Assembly (NCBI GenBank): GCA_963932465.1
Contig: OZ010799.1
Location: forward strand, 157,228,761-157,292,760
From: Maratus speciosus
Lineage: Eukaryota; Arthropoda; Arachnida; Araneae; Salticidae
DNA: 64,000 nt
Direction of reading: 5' to 3'
Shown here: one piece after another, positions 1 through 10,993 of the stretch
How the letters are laid out: every line of letters begins with the position of its first letter
Numbering within the stretch: the stretch's first letter is position 1
The notes under the pieces: model-generated
Told to the model about the DNA's origin: nothing
What the model saw: only the letters and a program-made list of their open reading frames with translations
Databases searched by the model: none
Made by a program: the position numbers and the translations under genes

Positions 1-330
1 TACATTTTGTGTTATTCTATGTATAATTAGTTATAGAATTATTACGGAAAATTCTATTATTTTGGACTTTGTTACTTCATATTTCCTTAAATATCTGGGC
101 TCCTATTGGTCGTAGAGCTTAGATCTCGCGCCAAAAGTAGCTCCAAAGTACCCAAGCAAACTTTTCCCCGAGATTATTTTGCCGACTTCCGATTTCCTCT
201 AACTCTATTAGGGGCCCGCGTAGAGCCCCTTTAAAATATTTTTCGTAGTAATTTCAGCAATTATCTTAAATTATTGGTTAAGACCGCCACCCTCCCGATT
301 CATGTATCTACGGAAAGGTTGCATGAAGGA
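1..330. other. Repeat-derived sequence at the window edge, no gene
   Basis: No convincing reading frame. The first 80 bases resemble 7241-7320: both contain ATTCTA, then TTAGTTWTAGAATTAT, then ACGGAAAATTCT and TATTTTGG. This looks like one end of a dispersed element cut by the window border. The rest holds nothing I recognise. Confidence 0.4.
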
Positions 331-331
331 C

Positions 332-412
332 AAGCGTCTAGCGATCACACTTTTTCATTTTGATCCTGTGATCCTGCGGGATCAGAGTGCTCCGCGCATA
401 TTGTTCCGCGCA
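332..412 (+). repeat. Left arm of an 81-bp inverted repeat (partner 6822-6902)
   Basis: Starts AAGCGTCTAGCGATCACAC and ends near TTGTTCCGCGCA. The reverse complement is at 6822-6902 with few mismatches. The similarity stops abruptly at AAGCG on both sides. It also contains a small internal hairpin (GATCCTGTGATCC / GGGATCA). The two arms bracket about 6.4 kb and may be ends of a composite element or two inverted copies of one repeat. Confidence 0.7.
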
Positions 413-462
413 TAACGTAGCGATGTTTGCGCAAAATAATATTCTAAGTAAAGTTATTTAAG

Positions 463-535
463 GAACTTTATAGTGTAGTGGTATGATGTTCAACTTCAGA
501 TAAAATGGCACAGGTTCGATTCCTTACGGAGCTGA
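463..535 (+). pseudogene. tRNA-like remnant or SINE head
   Basis: A box A-like TAGTGTAGTGG (471-481) is followed at normal tRNA spacing by a perfect B box GGTTCGATTCC (about 513-523). The 5' half resembles tRNA-Asp-type sequence, but the anticodon arm and acceptor stem do not pair convincingly, so a functional tRNA is unlikely. A tRNA-derived SINE head or decayed tRNA gene is the better reading. Confidence 0.35.
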
Positions 536-720
536 ATGAAAATCAATGTCAAGATTGCTTTAAAAGACTAAATTTTTTTGAAGATAAAAATTGAAAATTT
601 ATATTTTTCAATATTTGTACCACTATTAGCAATTTTTTTTTAATTGTGAATTTTCGAAATATTTGATATGGTGATCGTAGTTTTAACAGATTTAATGCCT
701 TTAGTATCGCCACCCTCATA

Positions 721-1020
721 GCATGCATGGTCACAGTGACGTCATTGTGACGTCACTGTAAGTCACTGTGGTCACGTCACATCTGTGACCAAAATGCCAC
801 CACTCAGTGATGTCACATTGTGACTGAGATGTGAACTTCTTAGAAAACTTTAAAAATTTACGAAAACTCTTTAAAACATGTTATTTACTGTAAAATTATA
901 TTTTTCTGGCAATTAAGAAAAAATGTGACGTCACTGTTATGTCACTGCTATGTAACGTACGTCACGTCACATATGTGACAAAAAAAACCACTATATATGA
1001 AGTCACAGTGTGACAAAAAT
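721..1020. repeat. Left GTCAC / TGACGTCA motif cluster
   Basis: A dense run of CACAGTGAC, GTCACTG and GTCACGTCAC words on both strands. The palindromic octamer TGACGTCA occurs at 737, 748 and 926. A similar cluster in opposite orientation lies at 6140-6465, inside the same pair of inverted arms. TGACGTCA is the CREB/ATF core in animals. Whether it binds anything here is unknown; the density more likely reflects subterminal repeats of a transposon. Confidence 0.6.
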
Positions 1021-1029
1021 ATGAACTTC

Positions 1030-3040
1030 AAAAATCTTTGAAAATGAAGAGAAATATTTTAAGCAGTCACGAGTTATAGCGGCATAAGGAATGAAAATAT
1101 ATTAGTGGATAGCAAATGGTAAATTCTGTCACTAAAGGGGAGAGGGGGGGGGGGCATAATAAATAAAGTGCACGATACAAGCATTAATAAACTAAATTTT
1201 CAGGCTATATTTTATCCATTTGATATCTAAGACAGTGAATGTATACTTTTTCATGATTTCAATTTTATCTAGCATTTGGATAATATATTTAGAATTAGGA
1301 TTATTAAATTTATACACTTTACATATTTAGTTTGCTGGGAGGAAATTTCTTCCTTTCTTTCTTTTTTTACCGACCAGGATTATTCGAAACACTTCTGTGG
1401 TTTCAAACTAAAAATTTTCTATTACAGTTAAATCTGCACCTTTTAATGAGCACGTAGAAAGAGTCTTCAGAGTTTAGTCATCTATGCATTTCTTGCTTTA
1501 GAATATTTTTATAATTTGTATTCAAGTCATAAATTCTACTTCTTTCAGACTTTTTAAATAAAATTAGCATTTTCCGAAAATAAAAGAAATATACAAAATT
1601 TGTGCAAAACAAACTTTACTTTAAAAAAAAGAAGAAGAAAAAGGGGGGGGGGGGTCGTTAATACCATTAAATTTATTTTTACACCTTTTAAAAATTTAAA
1701 CAATGTTTTATCTAATAAACTCTAATTAAGAATATTATTATTATGATTATTTAGAAAAAAGGAACTTTACAATACATTTAACTTGAATTATTTGGTACGG
1801 ATAAAAAGAAAAGATTAAATATATAGGACATGTCTTCAAATACAAAATTTTAATTAACGATACTTTCAGAAAATTACTGCGCATTCAAGTTCAATATTTC
1901 TTGCATACAAAAACAAATAATCTGTAACAGAACACCTGCTTGAAAATCGTCTGCCCACAGAAAAATAAATATGAGAAGACGCGGGAAATTGTTCACTGTT
2001 TTTAGAACATCACCAAGTCTACAACACTTTAAGATAAGGAAATTACCATTTTAGGATACACGGATATTAATGGAACGTATATGTAAGTGTTATTTAATTT
2101 AAATATTTTGTTCCTGATTTGTATATTATGAGTTAAATAGTTTTATGTTATATTTGTAAGAGACTGATCTTTATGTCAGAAGCGATATTTTTCAATTCGA
2201 TAACTGTAAAGAAAAATATCTTAATCTGCCATCGCTTGAAAAAAAAAAAAAAAATCTGCGCAGAGACTGATTCAGGCTTAAGTTCATACTGGAATTAATA
2301 TAAACATTAATTTACTCTTACTTGAGATTGAAAATGTATGGAACGACAATGATTTGGAATTATTTTATCGGCTTCTTACTATTTTTTGATTACTAACACT
2401 TATAGTTATTATTATTTTGAGGTTAAATATGATGTTCGATTATCATGAGATTACGAAACTGTTTCAGATTAGAAATTAACATTATACTGGGAAAATATAT
2501 TTTTACATATTACAGTAGTGAAACATTTGAAAGAATTTTCTTTTAGTGCTAATAATATTTTAAATTATCTTTTTAAATCCTAAATCTTCAAACCAATGTT
2601 TTCAGATTTAACATTTGACAAAATTATGAAATAATAGTAATTCCTTATACCATACGGAAATATTTTTGAGATATTGTTAAATCTAATAGTGCATTTAATT
2701 TATTTATTGTATTTTGCTGTTGTTTAATAGTACAATTATAAATACTAATTATTATTTTTAGTGTTTTTCAAATTGGTATATTTATTTTTTTAAATTGTAT
2801 GTAAGAATTTTTGTGTTTGTGATTTTAATCAAACATTTAATTATAGACATTCTGAATCGGTTATTAAATTTTCTTCTATTGTAAATTCATTTTCTACGTT
2901 TATGATACACGTAATTATTGGCACTAAAAAGTAAAATATGATATTTAAGCATTGAAATAAAGTGTTTTTCATGCCTGATAGGAAGTTATAGATTAAACTG
3001 CTTTAGTATATATTTTTTAAAAGTTCATATAATACAGGAT
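1030..3040. other. AT-rich gene-free stretch
   Basis: No reading frame longer than noise, no recognised repeat boundary. It contains two G-runs, 1144-1154 and 1643-1654, and short A-runs. Nothing further is supported. Confidence 0.6.
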
Positions 3041-3049
3041 ACATAAGGA

Positions 3050-4960
3050 CATAAGTTGAAAAGTGCTTATGACTTAGGTTTGTCTCTGCGTCTAGCAGTC
3101 TGTCCGCACTCTAACTCCCGAAAATATACTCGGATTGCCCTGAAATTTTTGGATGTTATTGACGTTTACTATAGCACGGTACCTATTTGTAATGAAGTTT
3201 GTAGCATGCTTTGTTCATTTACAGGGCCAGCCAAAAGTTTTCCGTTACATTACGGCCTATGGAAAAAAATCGTTTCAAATGATTTTTAATGATTTTACGC
3301 ACGCTTTCAAACATAATAAAATTTATATGCATTTATGAAGGGCACTAAAATATGCATTCTGTTGACTATGCGATGCACAGAATAGCTATTGTTCATTTAC
3401 AGGGCTAAAAAAGGAATTCAAATACATAATGATATAGGGGTGGAGGGAATTGTTTGCAGCATACTTTAATTATGTTAATCTATTTCAGATATAATGAAAT
3501 TGATGTATGTCGCTTAGGTTTACATACTATAAATTATTTCATTTATAATACGAATAATACGTATATAGCATTTACAGGGACACCCAAAATATTTCAGATA
3601 CTATATTGTATCCGAAGTACTGTTCATTAGCGATGTTTGCTGGAAATGTATTTTTAATTATGATATGCGCTTTTATGATTCACTATATTTATGCATAGTA
3701 TCGTGTATATAAATGCTATAATTCCTATACAAGGGTACACAAAAGTATTCGTAAGGATTACTGGGTATGGGCGCAAATTGCTTAAAGGTGGTTTTTAAAT
3801 GAGTTATATTTTTTTTTTCGCTGAACTGCATTTAATTTACCAATAAATGTTTGTAGAATATGGATAAAATGATACACAGGGTCACGCAAGGAAATGGATA
3901 CAAGGCCGTCTATAAATGATAATTTCTGAAAATGTGATTTCAGCAGTTTTAAGAGTGTCTTAGTTTGAATTAAATTTTAACTAAATAGTAGCGTGTAATA
4001 AAGATTCTAGGTAAACTACAGGGTTGTACAAAAGTATTCAAGTATCTTTCCTTACATTAGTATAAATTGCTGAAAAAGAATTTCAACCTGTTAGGCGTTT
4101 CCTTGCTAAACTAAATTTTCCCATTATATAGTATATATACACTTAAAAAATGGGTACTCAATATTGAGTAAGAAGTACCCAATTTTAAATGCATCACATA
4201 CTCAAAATAGCTCCGATCCAAATGTACTCAAAGTTGAGAAACACATGTATTCATTTTTTATTCCATGGTTGTGATGAAATATGAATCGTTATGCACTCCC
4301 CCCCCCCCCCCAAAAAAAAAAAAACAACCTAAAATTTAAAGTAAAAATGTACTGACATTTATTTCCCGTTCAAAGTTCTTAACAAGAAATGTTTAATTGA
4401 TTATTTATTAAGAAAAATAGCAAAATTCTTAGCAAGATACTCAAATCGAATATTTTTATGACAAGAGCATTATTGCCAAGTACTTTTAAATTATTTTTTA
4501 AATGCTGTGCATAATTTAATATTTACATTAATAAACATCATTTATGCCGCTATGCCGCTATAAATGAAATGAACCATTACAGGGTACAAAACTATTCGTT
4601 TGTTTGGGTTTTATAACATGTGATGTTTCAAAATAGAGAAAGCATAGGTTCATTTTTGATCCAAAAATATTCAATTCGATATGAGTACGTCGGATTACTC
4701 ATTTTTGAGTACTTCATTTTTTTTTCAGTGTATCAACCTACAGATCAAACACAGGGCTGTTCAAAAGAATTGGAAAACATATTTGGCTATGGACGGTAAC
4801 TGTTGAAATCAGTTTTTCAAATGTTTTATGCGTTTTCTGAAATGTTTACTTAGTTATCTTATTTACGTCATTTCCCTAAATTACGATGTCTTGTTAAAGC
4901 ATTCAGAAAGTGTTGGAAAGTATTTTATAATCTATGCTTAACGCATGATTTTTCTTAATC
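3050..4960 (+). repeat. Diverged tandem array, about 130-180 bp monomers, with a GTCTGTC-type head
   Basis: A head with GTCTGTCC-like sequence near 3100 is followed by repeated blocks starting TTTACAGGG and continuing CAAAAGTNTTC, then an ATTACGG-CTATGG block and a TTTCAAATG block. Block starts are near 3222, 3400, 3572, 3731, 3885, 4017 and, after an inserted MITE, 4750. The spacing of roughly 130-180 bp indicates a strongly diverged satellite. Related single blocks occur at 19619 and 59471, each behind a similar head. The 60-77 codon frames here are repeat-derived. Confidence 0.6.
4140..4730. mobile_element. TA-flanked MITE (Tc1/mariner type), 591 bp
   Basis: The left end CACTTAAAAAATG then GTACTCAATATTGAGTAA matches the reverse complement of the right end, CACTGAAAAAAAAATG then GTACTCAAAAATGAGTAA. 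Both ends abut TA dinucleotides (4138-4139, 4731-4732), as expected for an IS630/Tc1/mariner target. There is no transposase. It sits inside the tandem array of 3.05-4.96 kb. A C-run at 4298-4311 lies within it. Confidence 0.65.
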
Positions 4961-5497
4961 GTTTTTTTTTTTCTATTTCCTAGATCAGTCTTTTCCTATA
5001 AAACATACCAAATCTATTTAGCTCATATTCACAAAATACAATATACACGGGAATAAAAAATTTAAATAAATATCGCTTATCATGCCGCTCTATAAATAAT
5101 AGTTGTATTAATATCCGTTAGTCTCCATGTTCATATTTAATAAAGCAATGACAAATAACAACAAATTAAAAAAATTACACATTCTAAATATCAAGCTTGA
5201 ACTCAATATCAAGCATAGAACTTAATAAAAAAATATGGCAGTTGATAAGCATTGTTTTTTAAGTGGAAAAATTTTAAATGTTTTAGAAGAATAGGACTCC
5301 AAAATAGCGATATTTTGCTAAAAAGTACGGTAAAAAGATAAGATTTTATATTTACAGCAAAAGTTTATTTTAAAATTCATCGCTGTATTAATACTTAGAA
5401 ATTTTTCCAGAGAGAATCATTCGCCTTATATACAATATTTCAAATGAAAATCAAATATCAAATTAATTGCTTAAAAGGCGCAAAGGAGTGAAAAAGA

Positions 5498-5568
5498 TTC
5501 CATGCCGGGACTCGAACCCGGGCCATCAGTATAGCACACTGACATTCTACCGACTAAACCACATGGAA
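5498..5568 (-). tRNA. tRNA-Glu-like gene, pseudogene or SINE head
   Basis: On the minus strand 71 nt fold as a cloverleaf: acceptor TTCCATG with CATGGAA (7 bp), box A TGGTTTAGTCGG, anticodon stem TCAGT/ACTGA, T arm CCGGG-TTCGAGT-CCCGG with a perfect B box GGTTCGAGTCC. There is no long variable arm. The body resembles tRNA-Glu (TTCCATGTGGTTTAGT...), yet the anticodon loop GTGCTAT would give GCT (Ser), which does not suit the body. That mismatch, and its inverted twin at 6004, favour a tRNA-derived repeat over a working tRNA gene. Confidence 0.55.
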
Positions 5569-6003
5569 CGACGCCCAGCCTGTAAAATTTCTCACTATTA
5601 CATGTTGGCAAGGCTACAAACGCAGCACAAGATGGAATATTTATCGTGAGCCACCGACATGGGGTAAACACGAAACTTAATTAAATCCAGTATCGATTGA
5701 AACTATATTAATAATTGGAAATTTTTCCAGGGAGAAACATTCGCCTTGCATACAACATTTCAAATTAAAATTGACTTTTAAGCAATTAATTTGAAATTTG
5801 ATTTTCATTTGAAATATTGTATGCAAAGCGAATGGTTCTCGCTGGAAAAATTTCCAAGTATTAATATAATTTCAATCGATGCTGGATTTAATTAAGTTTC
5901 GTGTTTGCATCATGTTGGTGGCTCACGCTAAATATTCCATCTTGTGCTGGGTTTGTAGCCTTGCCAACATGTAATAGTGAGAAATTTTTCAGCCTGGGTA
6001 TCG

Positions 6004-6074
6004 TTCCATGTGATTTAGTCGGTAGAATGTCAGTGCACTGTACTGATGGCCCGGGTTCGAGTCCCAGCATGGAA
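6004..6074 (+). tRNA. Second tRNA-Glu-like copy, decayed
   Basis: Same 71-nt layout as 5498-5568 on the opposite strand: acceptor TTCCATG/CATGGAA, box A TGATTTAGTCGG, B box GGTTCGAGTCC. The T stem has one mismatch (CCCAG instead of CCCGG). The anticodon loop is GCACTGT, lacking the universal U33. These changes make it unlikely to act as a tRNA; pol III promoter boxes are still intact. Confidence 0.5.
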
Positions 6075-6139
6075 TCATTTTCACTATTTGCGTCTTTTAA
6101 GCAATTAATTTGAAATTTGATTTTCATTTGAAATCACAG

Positions 6140-6465
6140 TGTTTATGACAAGTTCGTCACAAATGACACATATTTCACAAATTGGTCACAGTGTGACTTC
6201 AAAGCATTGTCGCTTTCGTCACAGGTTCGTCACAAAGTTAATGCCAAAATAGTCACAAATGACACACTTTTCACAAATTTGTCACACCGTGACTTCACAG
6301 AGTGGTCACAATGTGACGTCACAAACGACCTCTAAAACGGCCATAACGACCTCGCATTCTAGTCACTATGACGTCACATCGACGTCACGTGACGTCACAT
6401 CGACGGTCACAAAGTCACAGTGTGACTTCACAACGACGTCGCCGTAACGTCACCATGCCTTACGG
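6140..6465. repeat. Right GTCAC / TGACGTCA motif cluster
   Basis: Dense GTCACAGTGTGAC, GTCACAAATGACAC and GTCAC words. TGACGTCA is at 6314, 6369 and 6390. It mirrors the cluster at 721-1020 (both have a CATGGT or CATGCC edge followed by GTGACG words in opposite directions). The 62-codon frame here is a repeat artefact rich in T, S and H. Confidence 0.6.
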
Positions 6466-6479
6466 GCATCTAGTGGTGT

Positions 6480-6780
6480 AAAGATAAGGAAATCATAAAG
6501 AATGTTTTAAATTTAATACTAATTAAATATTTTTTTCATAATTTTAAACTTAATAATTTTAATTTTTATCATAATTTTAAAAGAACTTTTAATTTTGAAT
6601 AAATAATAATTGTTAATATTTTTTTTCATAATTTGAAATTTTATAATGATTTAGTAATTTATTTATTTTTTAATCATTTAAAGGCACTTTAAATACTGAA
6701 TATAATAAATTTTTATATGTTTCTATTAATTTTATGTTACACCTAAACATCTATGTAACATCTAAATGTAAAGAAATATA
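6480..6780. other. AT-rich spacer
   Basis: Runs of ATAATTTT and AATAAT with no frame or repeat boundary. Nothing supported. Confidence 0.6.
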
Positions 6781-6821
6781 CGTCATGCACGGACGGTATG
6801 GGTATGATACAAAAAATGTCC

Positions 6822-6902
6822 TGCGCGGAACGATATGCGTGGAGCGCGCTGATCCCGCAGGATCACAGGATCAAAATGAAAAAGTGTGATCGCTAGACGC
6901 TT
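6822..6902 (-). repeat. Right arm of the 81-bp inverted repeat
   Basis: Reverse complement of 332-412. The word TTGCATGAAGGA lies next to the arm on both sides but in the same orientation, so the inverted similarity ends exactly at the arm border. Confidence 0.7.
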
Positions 6903-6999
6903 GTTGCATGAAGGAGTTTTGTTCAGATACACTTTCGTTAAGAATAGAGTGCGCTCCCTGGTGGTGGAATGTGGAACTAACATAACGCGATATTGTTAA

Positions 7000-8990
7000 A
7001 ATTAGGAAATCTAACAATGCGATCTGTTTTTTAAACTTTGAGATAGTTCATAACACATAATCTATTATCTATTCTATTATATATCTATAAAATATATTAT
7101 CTATTCTATTTACTATTATATATATAAATTCCAAACGGAAATTTCGTTCCGAACGCCTAGATTTCCAGTTCTACTGCATGGATTTTTACGAAACCTATAC
7201 CGTTAGATAGGTATTGTTTCAGGGAAGGTTTTAATCTATAACACATTATTCTACCTATATTAGTTTTAGAATTATGACGGAAAATTCTGTTATTTTGGGC
7301 GATAAGGTTACGATTTTATTTCTTGGCGAAATTCATCGTTGATAAAAAAAAAAAATTGAAACGGCTATTAAACCTCGAAAAATAAAAGAAAAACTGTTAC
7401 TAATTTTATTTAAATGAAAAAAAAGAAAAAAAGAAGAAGAAAATGCGTTTTAATGAGTGATAATATTAAAAAACGGAAACATTTAATCAAAACCTGAAAG
7501 AAATATTTGTAATGCTTAAAAATTAATTTAATGAGAAATATTACACTTGATACGCAATATTTGGCTCTTTATCGCTTGCGTTAGATATAAAAACGAATCT
7601 GAAAATTTGATTAGATGAAATTTTAAAGACATTTTCTTTCTGTTCTGTTCTTTTCTTTTTTTTATATCTAATTGTCCCATCACGTGACTTATAGAAGAAA
7701 CAAGCAGATGTAATTGTGAGTCACATGTGTAATTACTATTTGTTTCTTTACAATTTTTTATTTTTCTTTTGTCGCCAAACAATGTGATTTTAAGCCAAAA
7801 ATGCATAAGCGTGACATTAGTTTGAGGATGTTCTCACAAATGGTGTTTTTTTAGGTGAAAGGGATCATTTTTTGAGTACATTTTCATATTCAATTGTAAC
7901 TTATATAGATATCAGTTAATATTTTAAAAATGGAATCGAATACTTAAATTTCAGTGTAAATTTCTGCCACACATACATATTGTAAAATAATTTCATACTT
8001 TTTAAAATGTTTTTCGCCGTAATTCCGAAAGCATGTGATATTTATAAACTCGAACTCAGATCAACGAATATTACCCATTTTATTTAAGGAAATATTATCT
8101 ATTTTCTCAAGTCATAGCGCCAATTTCATTTATAGGAAAATTCACAGATTCGAAATCTAGGAAATAAAGATAATTTTTAAGGAAATTTATGTTTTAATAC
8201 GTTATTACTATGGAAAAATTCAACATTTTGAAAAACAAAATTACAAGTCTTTTGTAATTCGCCATTTCTTCTTCGTCTTTCTTCGTACTTTCTCCTCTGT
8301 TATGTAATATTTCAAATGATATTGGACTAATTTTCGATCATCGATTCACCGCAAAATCGCATATCTAATATAGTATATAAAATAAAGTCTGGATTAGGGG
8401 ACTAATTAACGCACAGCGCAAACTACTGAACCTAAAATCTTGAAAATCGTGGTAAAAATACTTCTTATGACATAAACTTCTGCTAAGAAAGGATTTTCTA
8501 AAGTGTCAACCCTAATGGTTTTTGCACGGGGAGGGAAAAAAAATCGAATATCAAAATTATGCCTCAAATGATAGCATATTTTAATGTAGTTTTGTATGCT
8601 GAATCGAATGCTACCAAATAAATTTTTATAAGTCCAACAGTTCATGGCACATTTCATATTTTTCTGATTTGGCGGTGTCTTTAGCATCTAAACCTCAAAA
8701 TATCTATCATTACATGCGTTACTCTAGCAACGGAAAAAATTCAAATCAACCCTTTTGGCTAAAAAATAAAAACGGCTCTATGAGTTTGAAATAAAAATGC
8801 AAGCATCTTAATTTTTTTTTAAAAATTGTGATTTTATGTAAAATAAAAGGGAAAAAATTACTGAGAATTTAGCGTTATAAAACAAAAATGGAAAAGGTAC
8901 TACTTAGATATTCCGTCGACCAAAAATCTATCGTCAAACTATAAGATTAAATGCCAATAATGGTTGATCGTAAATATCAAATTCACTTGA
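7000..8990. other. Gene-free stretch with a possible Helitron-type 5' end
   Basis: TACTATTATATATATAAATTCC near 7120 resembles the 5' termini of the short Helitrons in this window (TCTA...TATATA then an AAACGGAAATT-type block also seen at 9885). I find no matching 3' hairpin/CTAG end, so no element is called. The rest is AT-rich and holds only frames of up to 93 codons without recognisable similarity. Confidence 0.4.
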
Positions 8991-8994
8991 ATTT

Positions 8995-9190
8995 AAACAA
9001 ACTACACGTGTTTACGTCATCAAATGATTTTAATTTCGACGTTTTATTTGTATTTTTATTAATGTTATACTAATTTATTTGTTATTTCGTTATTTAAAAT
9101 AAAGATCATGTCAATTTATATAATTTGGCGAATGGTTTGGCGATTTATATAATTTGGCGAAATTGGTCGACGGGATAACAAGTAGTACCA
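8995..9190 (+). repeat. Dispersed repeat copy (sister at 27085-27265, inverted relative at 15515-15640)
   Basis: Shares ACACGTGT, TACGTCATCAA, CGACGTTTTATTTGTATTT, TTTGGCGATTTATAT and GTCGACGGGATAA with 27085-27265 in the same orientation. The sister copy is the 3' part of a Helitron (26047-27470), so this is probably a fragment of the same element. Confidence 0.65.
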
Positions 9191-9870
9191 ATGAAAATAT
9201 TTAAGTATGAAAGCAATGTTTGTAACGACTTAAAAATTATTTTCATATATATAAACTCGGTTTATGGCGTCAGATGCCGTCATCCGAAGAATCTACAAGA
9301 GTCTTTTTCCATTTTTTCCGGTCATAGGTTCCTCAATGAAAGAAATTGGAATTGGAATAATATTGTGCGATTTATAAATTGCTCCTCGGTAAGAAGAAAA
9401 ATGGGTACATTTATAACAACCGTGCGCACATCTCGCTGATAGCATTTTTAAAATTCCCAGTAGCAGTAGTTACATTTTGCGTATGTAAATTAAAAATATT
9501 TTTTGCTTTTAATTATGGCATTATTTCCTGTTATTGTTTATCTTTTCAGTTTTTTAAATGAAATTAGTATAAGGCATGCATTTTAAATTAAATGAGTGAA
9601 AGGTTTGTGTTTTAAATGAAAATAATAAAATAAGAATATGCCATGAAAACAATCTTTATTGATTTATTACCTGCGCCCGGCTGACATAAAAGTATCACAA
9701 AAGCCACATATTCACTTTTCTTTGAGTAGTTGCTCATGAGAATTCAAGTTAACCTTCCGTAATCGGATACTTCCCATATTGGTGTATTAGCTTTAATGTT
9801 GAAAGCATCGTTTTTGTTTGAAGCGAAAACTTTACTATGAATTCTATTACACAAAATCGCATCATCATCA

Positions 9871-10438
9871 TCTACTATATATTTACAACGGAAATTTGTA
9901 TTTCATTCCGATTGTTTATTATACTTTCGTAGGATATACCACAATTAGTTAGGTAATAATTTTGGAAAGGTTTTAGTGTATACATATTGTTCAAGGGTAC
10001 TTAGTTATAGAGCAACAGTAAAAGTTCAAAAATTAAGTGAACCTGATTATGAAAGTTTAGCCTTTTAAAAAAAATCTACAGAACATATTTTGTTACAAGT
10101 GGCCCTGTTGCATGACTTTTAGGAATAGTGTTAGTATATACGATTTCATTATATGTTGATTAGTTACAGAAGTATTAATTCCTGTTGTCATAACGGTCTC
10201 ATTACCCGACCATAAGTGCGCTGTTTATCATCAACTAAAACAATTACTTCTTAATTGCTAAATTTTGTCCAACGCTTAAGATAACATTATATCGCAATGG
10301 CGTTCGCATCGTGTTCAGTAATGTGCAAGGTCAAGCTGAAGATCCATATTGTTTAAAATACAAGTTCAAATTCACCATTTAGTTTAATCCAAGGTTCATT
10401 TAGAAATATTGACCAGCGCAGCGGGCATAGCCTGCTAG
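9871..10438 (+). mobile_element. Short non-autonomous Helitron, 568 bp
   Basis: Begins A|TCTACTATATAT and ends in a hairpin GCGGGC-ATA-GCCTGC immediately before CTAG|T. That gives the hallmarks of Helitrons: 5' TC, 3' hairpin plus CTRR, insertion between A and T, no target duplication. No Rep/helicase coding. The 3' hairpin lies closer to CTAG than in many families. Confidence 0.6.
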
Positions 10439-10439
10439 T

Positions 10440-10800
10440 ACTTTATAAAATACTGGTGTCTACATTTGAGGGACCGTACCTACGTTGAAAAAAATCCGCC
10501 TTCGGCAGCCGCCATTTTTGTGTCAGCGCTCAGGCCTAGTGTTCAGGGGGCGGTGCCTTAATGCACTATTTTTTTTTCACCCATGCCCCCTTTTGAAAAA
10601 TATTCTTTGCCATATATTCGTACTAGGATTGTTTATAAACCTCAAATACGATTATTCTTAGTTTATTATTATTAATACTTATAATGCTATTAGTCTCTGT
10701 AAATAAATAAATATATTTTATTAGTAGTTGATAAAAATACTAATTATAGTATATAATATACAATTTAGAAGCTTATTTTATATAAATCTGGACAAAATAT
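10440..10800. other. Intervening sequence
   Basis: No frame or repeat boundary found. A short GC-richer block lies at 10490-10560; the remainder is AT-rich. Confidence 0.5.
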
Positions 10801-10803
10801 ATA

Positions 10804-10974
10804 TTGGGTCGTTCGGAAAGTCGTGCCCGTTTGGTAAAATCAATTCGTACCGGAAAATTCTATCATTTAATTATTAGACATTGATTCCGATATCTAATGT
10901 CTAGTAATTACCGGGCAAAATTTTCCGGTATGAATTGATTTTCCCAAACGGACAAAACCTTCCGAACGACCCAA
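10804..10974. mobile_element. Palindromic mariner-type MITE, 171 bp
   Basis: TA-flanked. The ends TTGGGTCGTTCGGAAAG and its inverse CCTTCCGAACGACCCAA are followed inward by CCCGTTTGG...CCAAACGG and ACCGGAAAATT...AATTTTCCGGT. Nearly the whole element can fold into one hairpin around 10890. It lacks coding. It is 19 bp upstream of the mariner element at 10994. Confidence 0.8.
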
Positions 10975-10993
10975 TAGGTAAGCATATATTATA

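Larger units (their letters stand above)
5390..6135. repeat. Large imperfect palindrome carrying two tRNA-like sequences
   Basis: Sequence 5390-5760 is repeated inverted at about 5800-6135. The shared unit includes a GGTGGCTCAC block, a block around CTTGCCAACATGTAATAGTG, the tRNA-like sequence, and a tail AAGCAATTAATTTGAAATTTG. The two units are arranged tail to tail around position 5790. This is either an inverted duplication or two copies of a tRNA-derived repeat inserted in opposite directions. All frames of 60-79 codons in it are by-products. Confidence 0.8.

Noticed and set aside
6259..6447. 62-aa threonine/serine-rich frame
   Set aside because: Lies in the GTCAC motif cluster; composition follows the repeat.
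9191..9561. Two overlapping frames of 82 and 60 codons
   Set aside because: No recognisable domain, no codon bias and no conserved partner; treated as chance.
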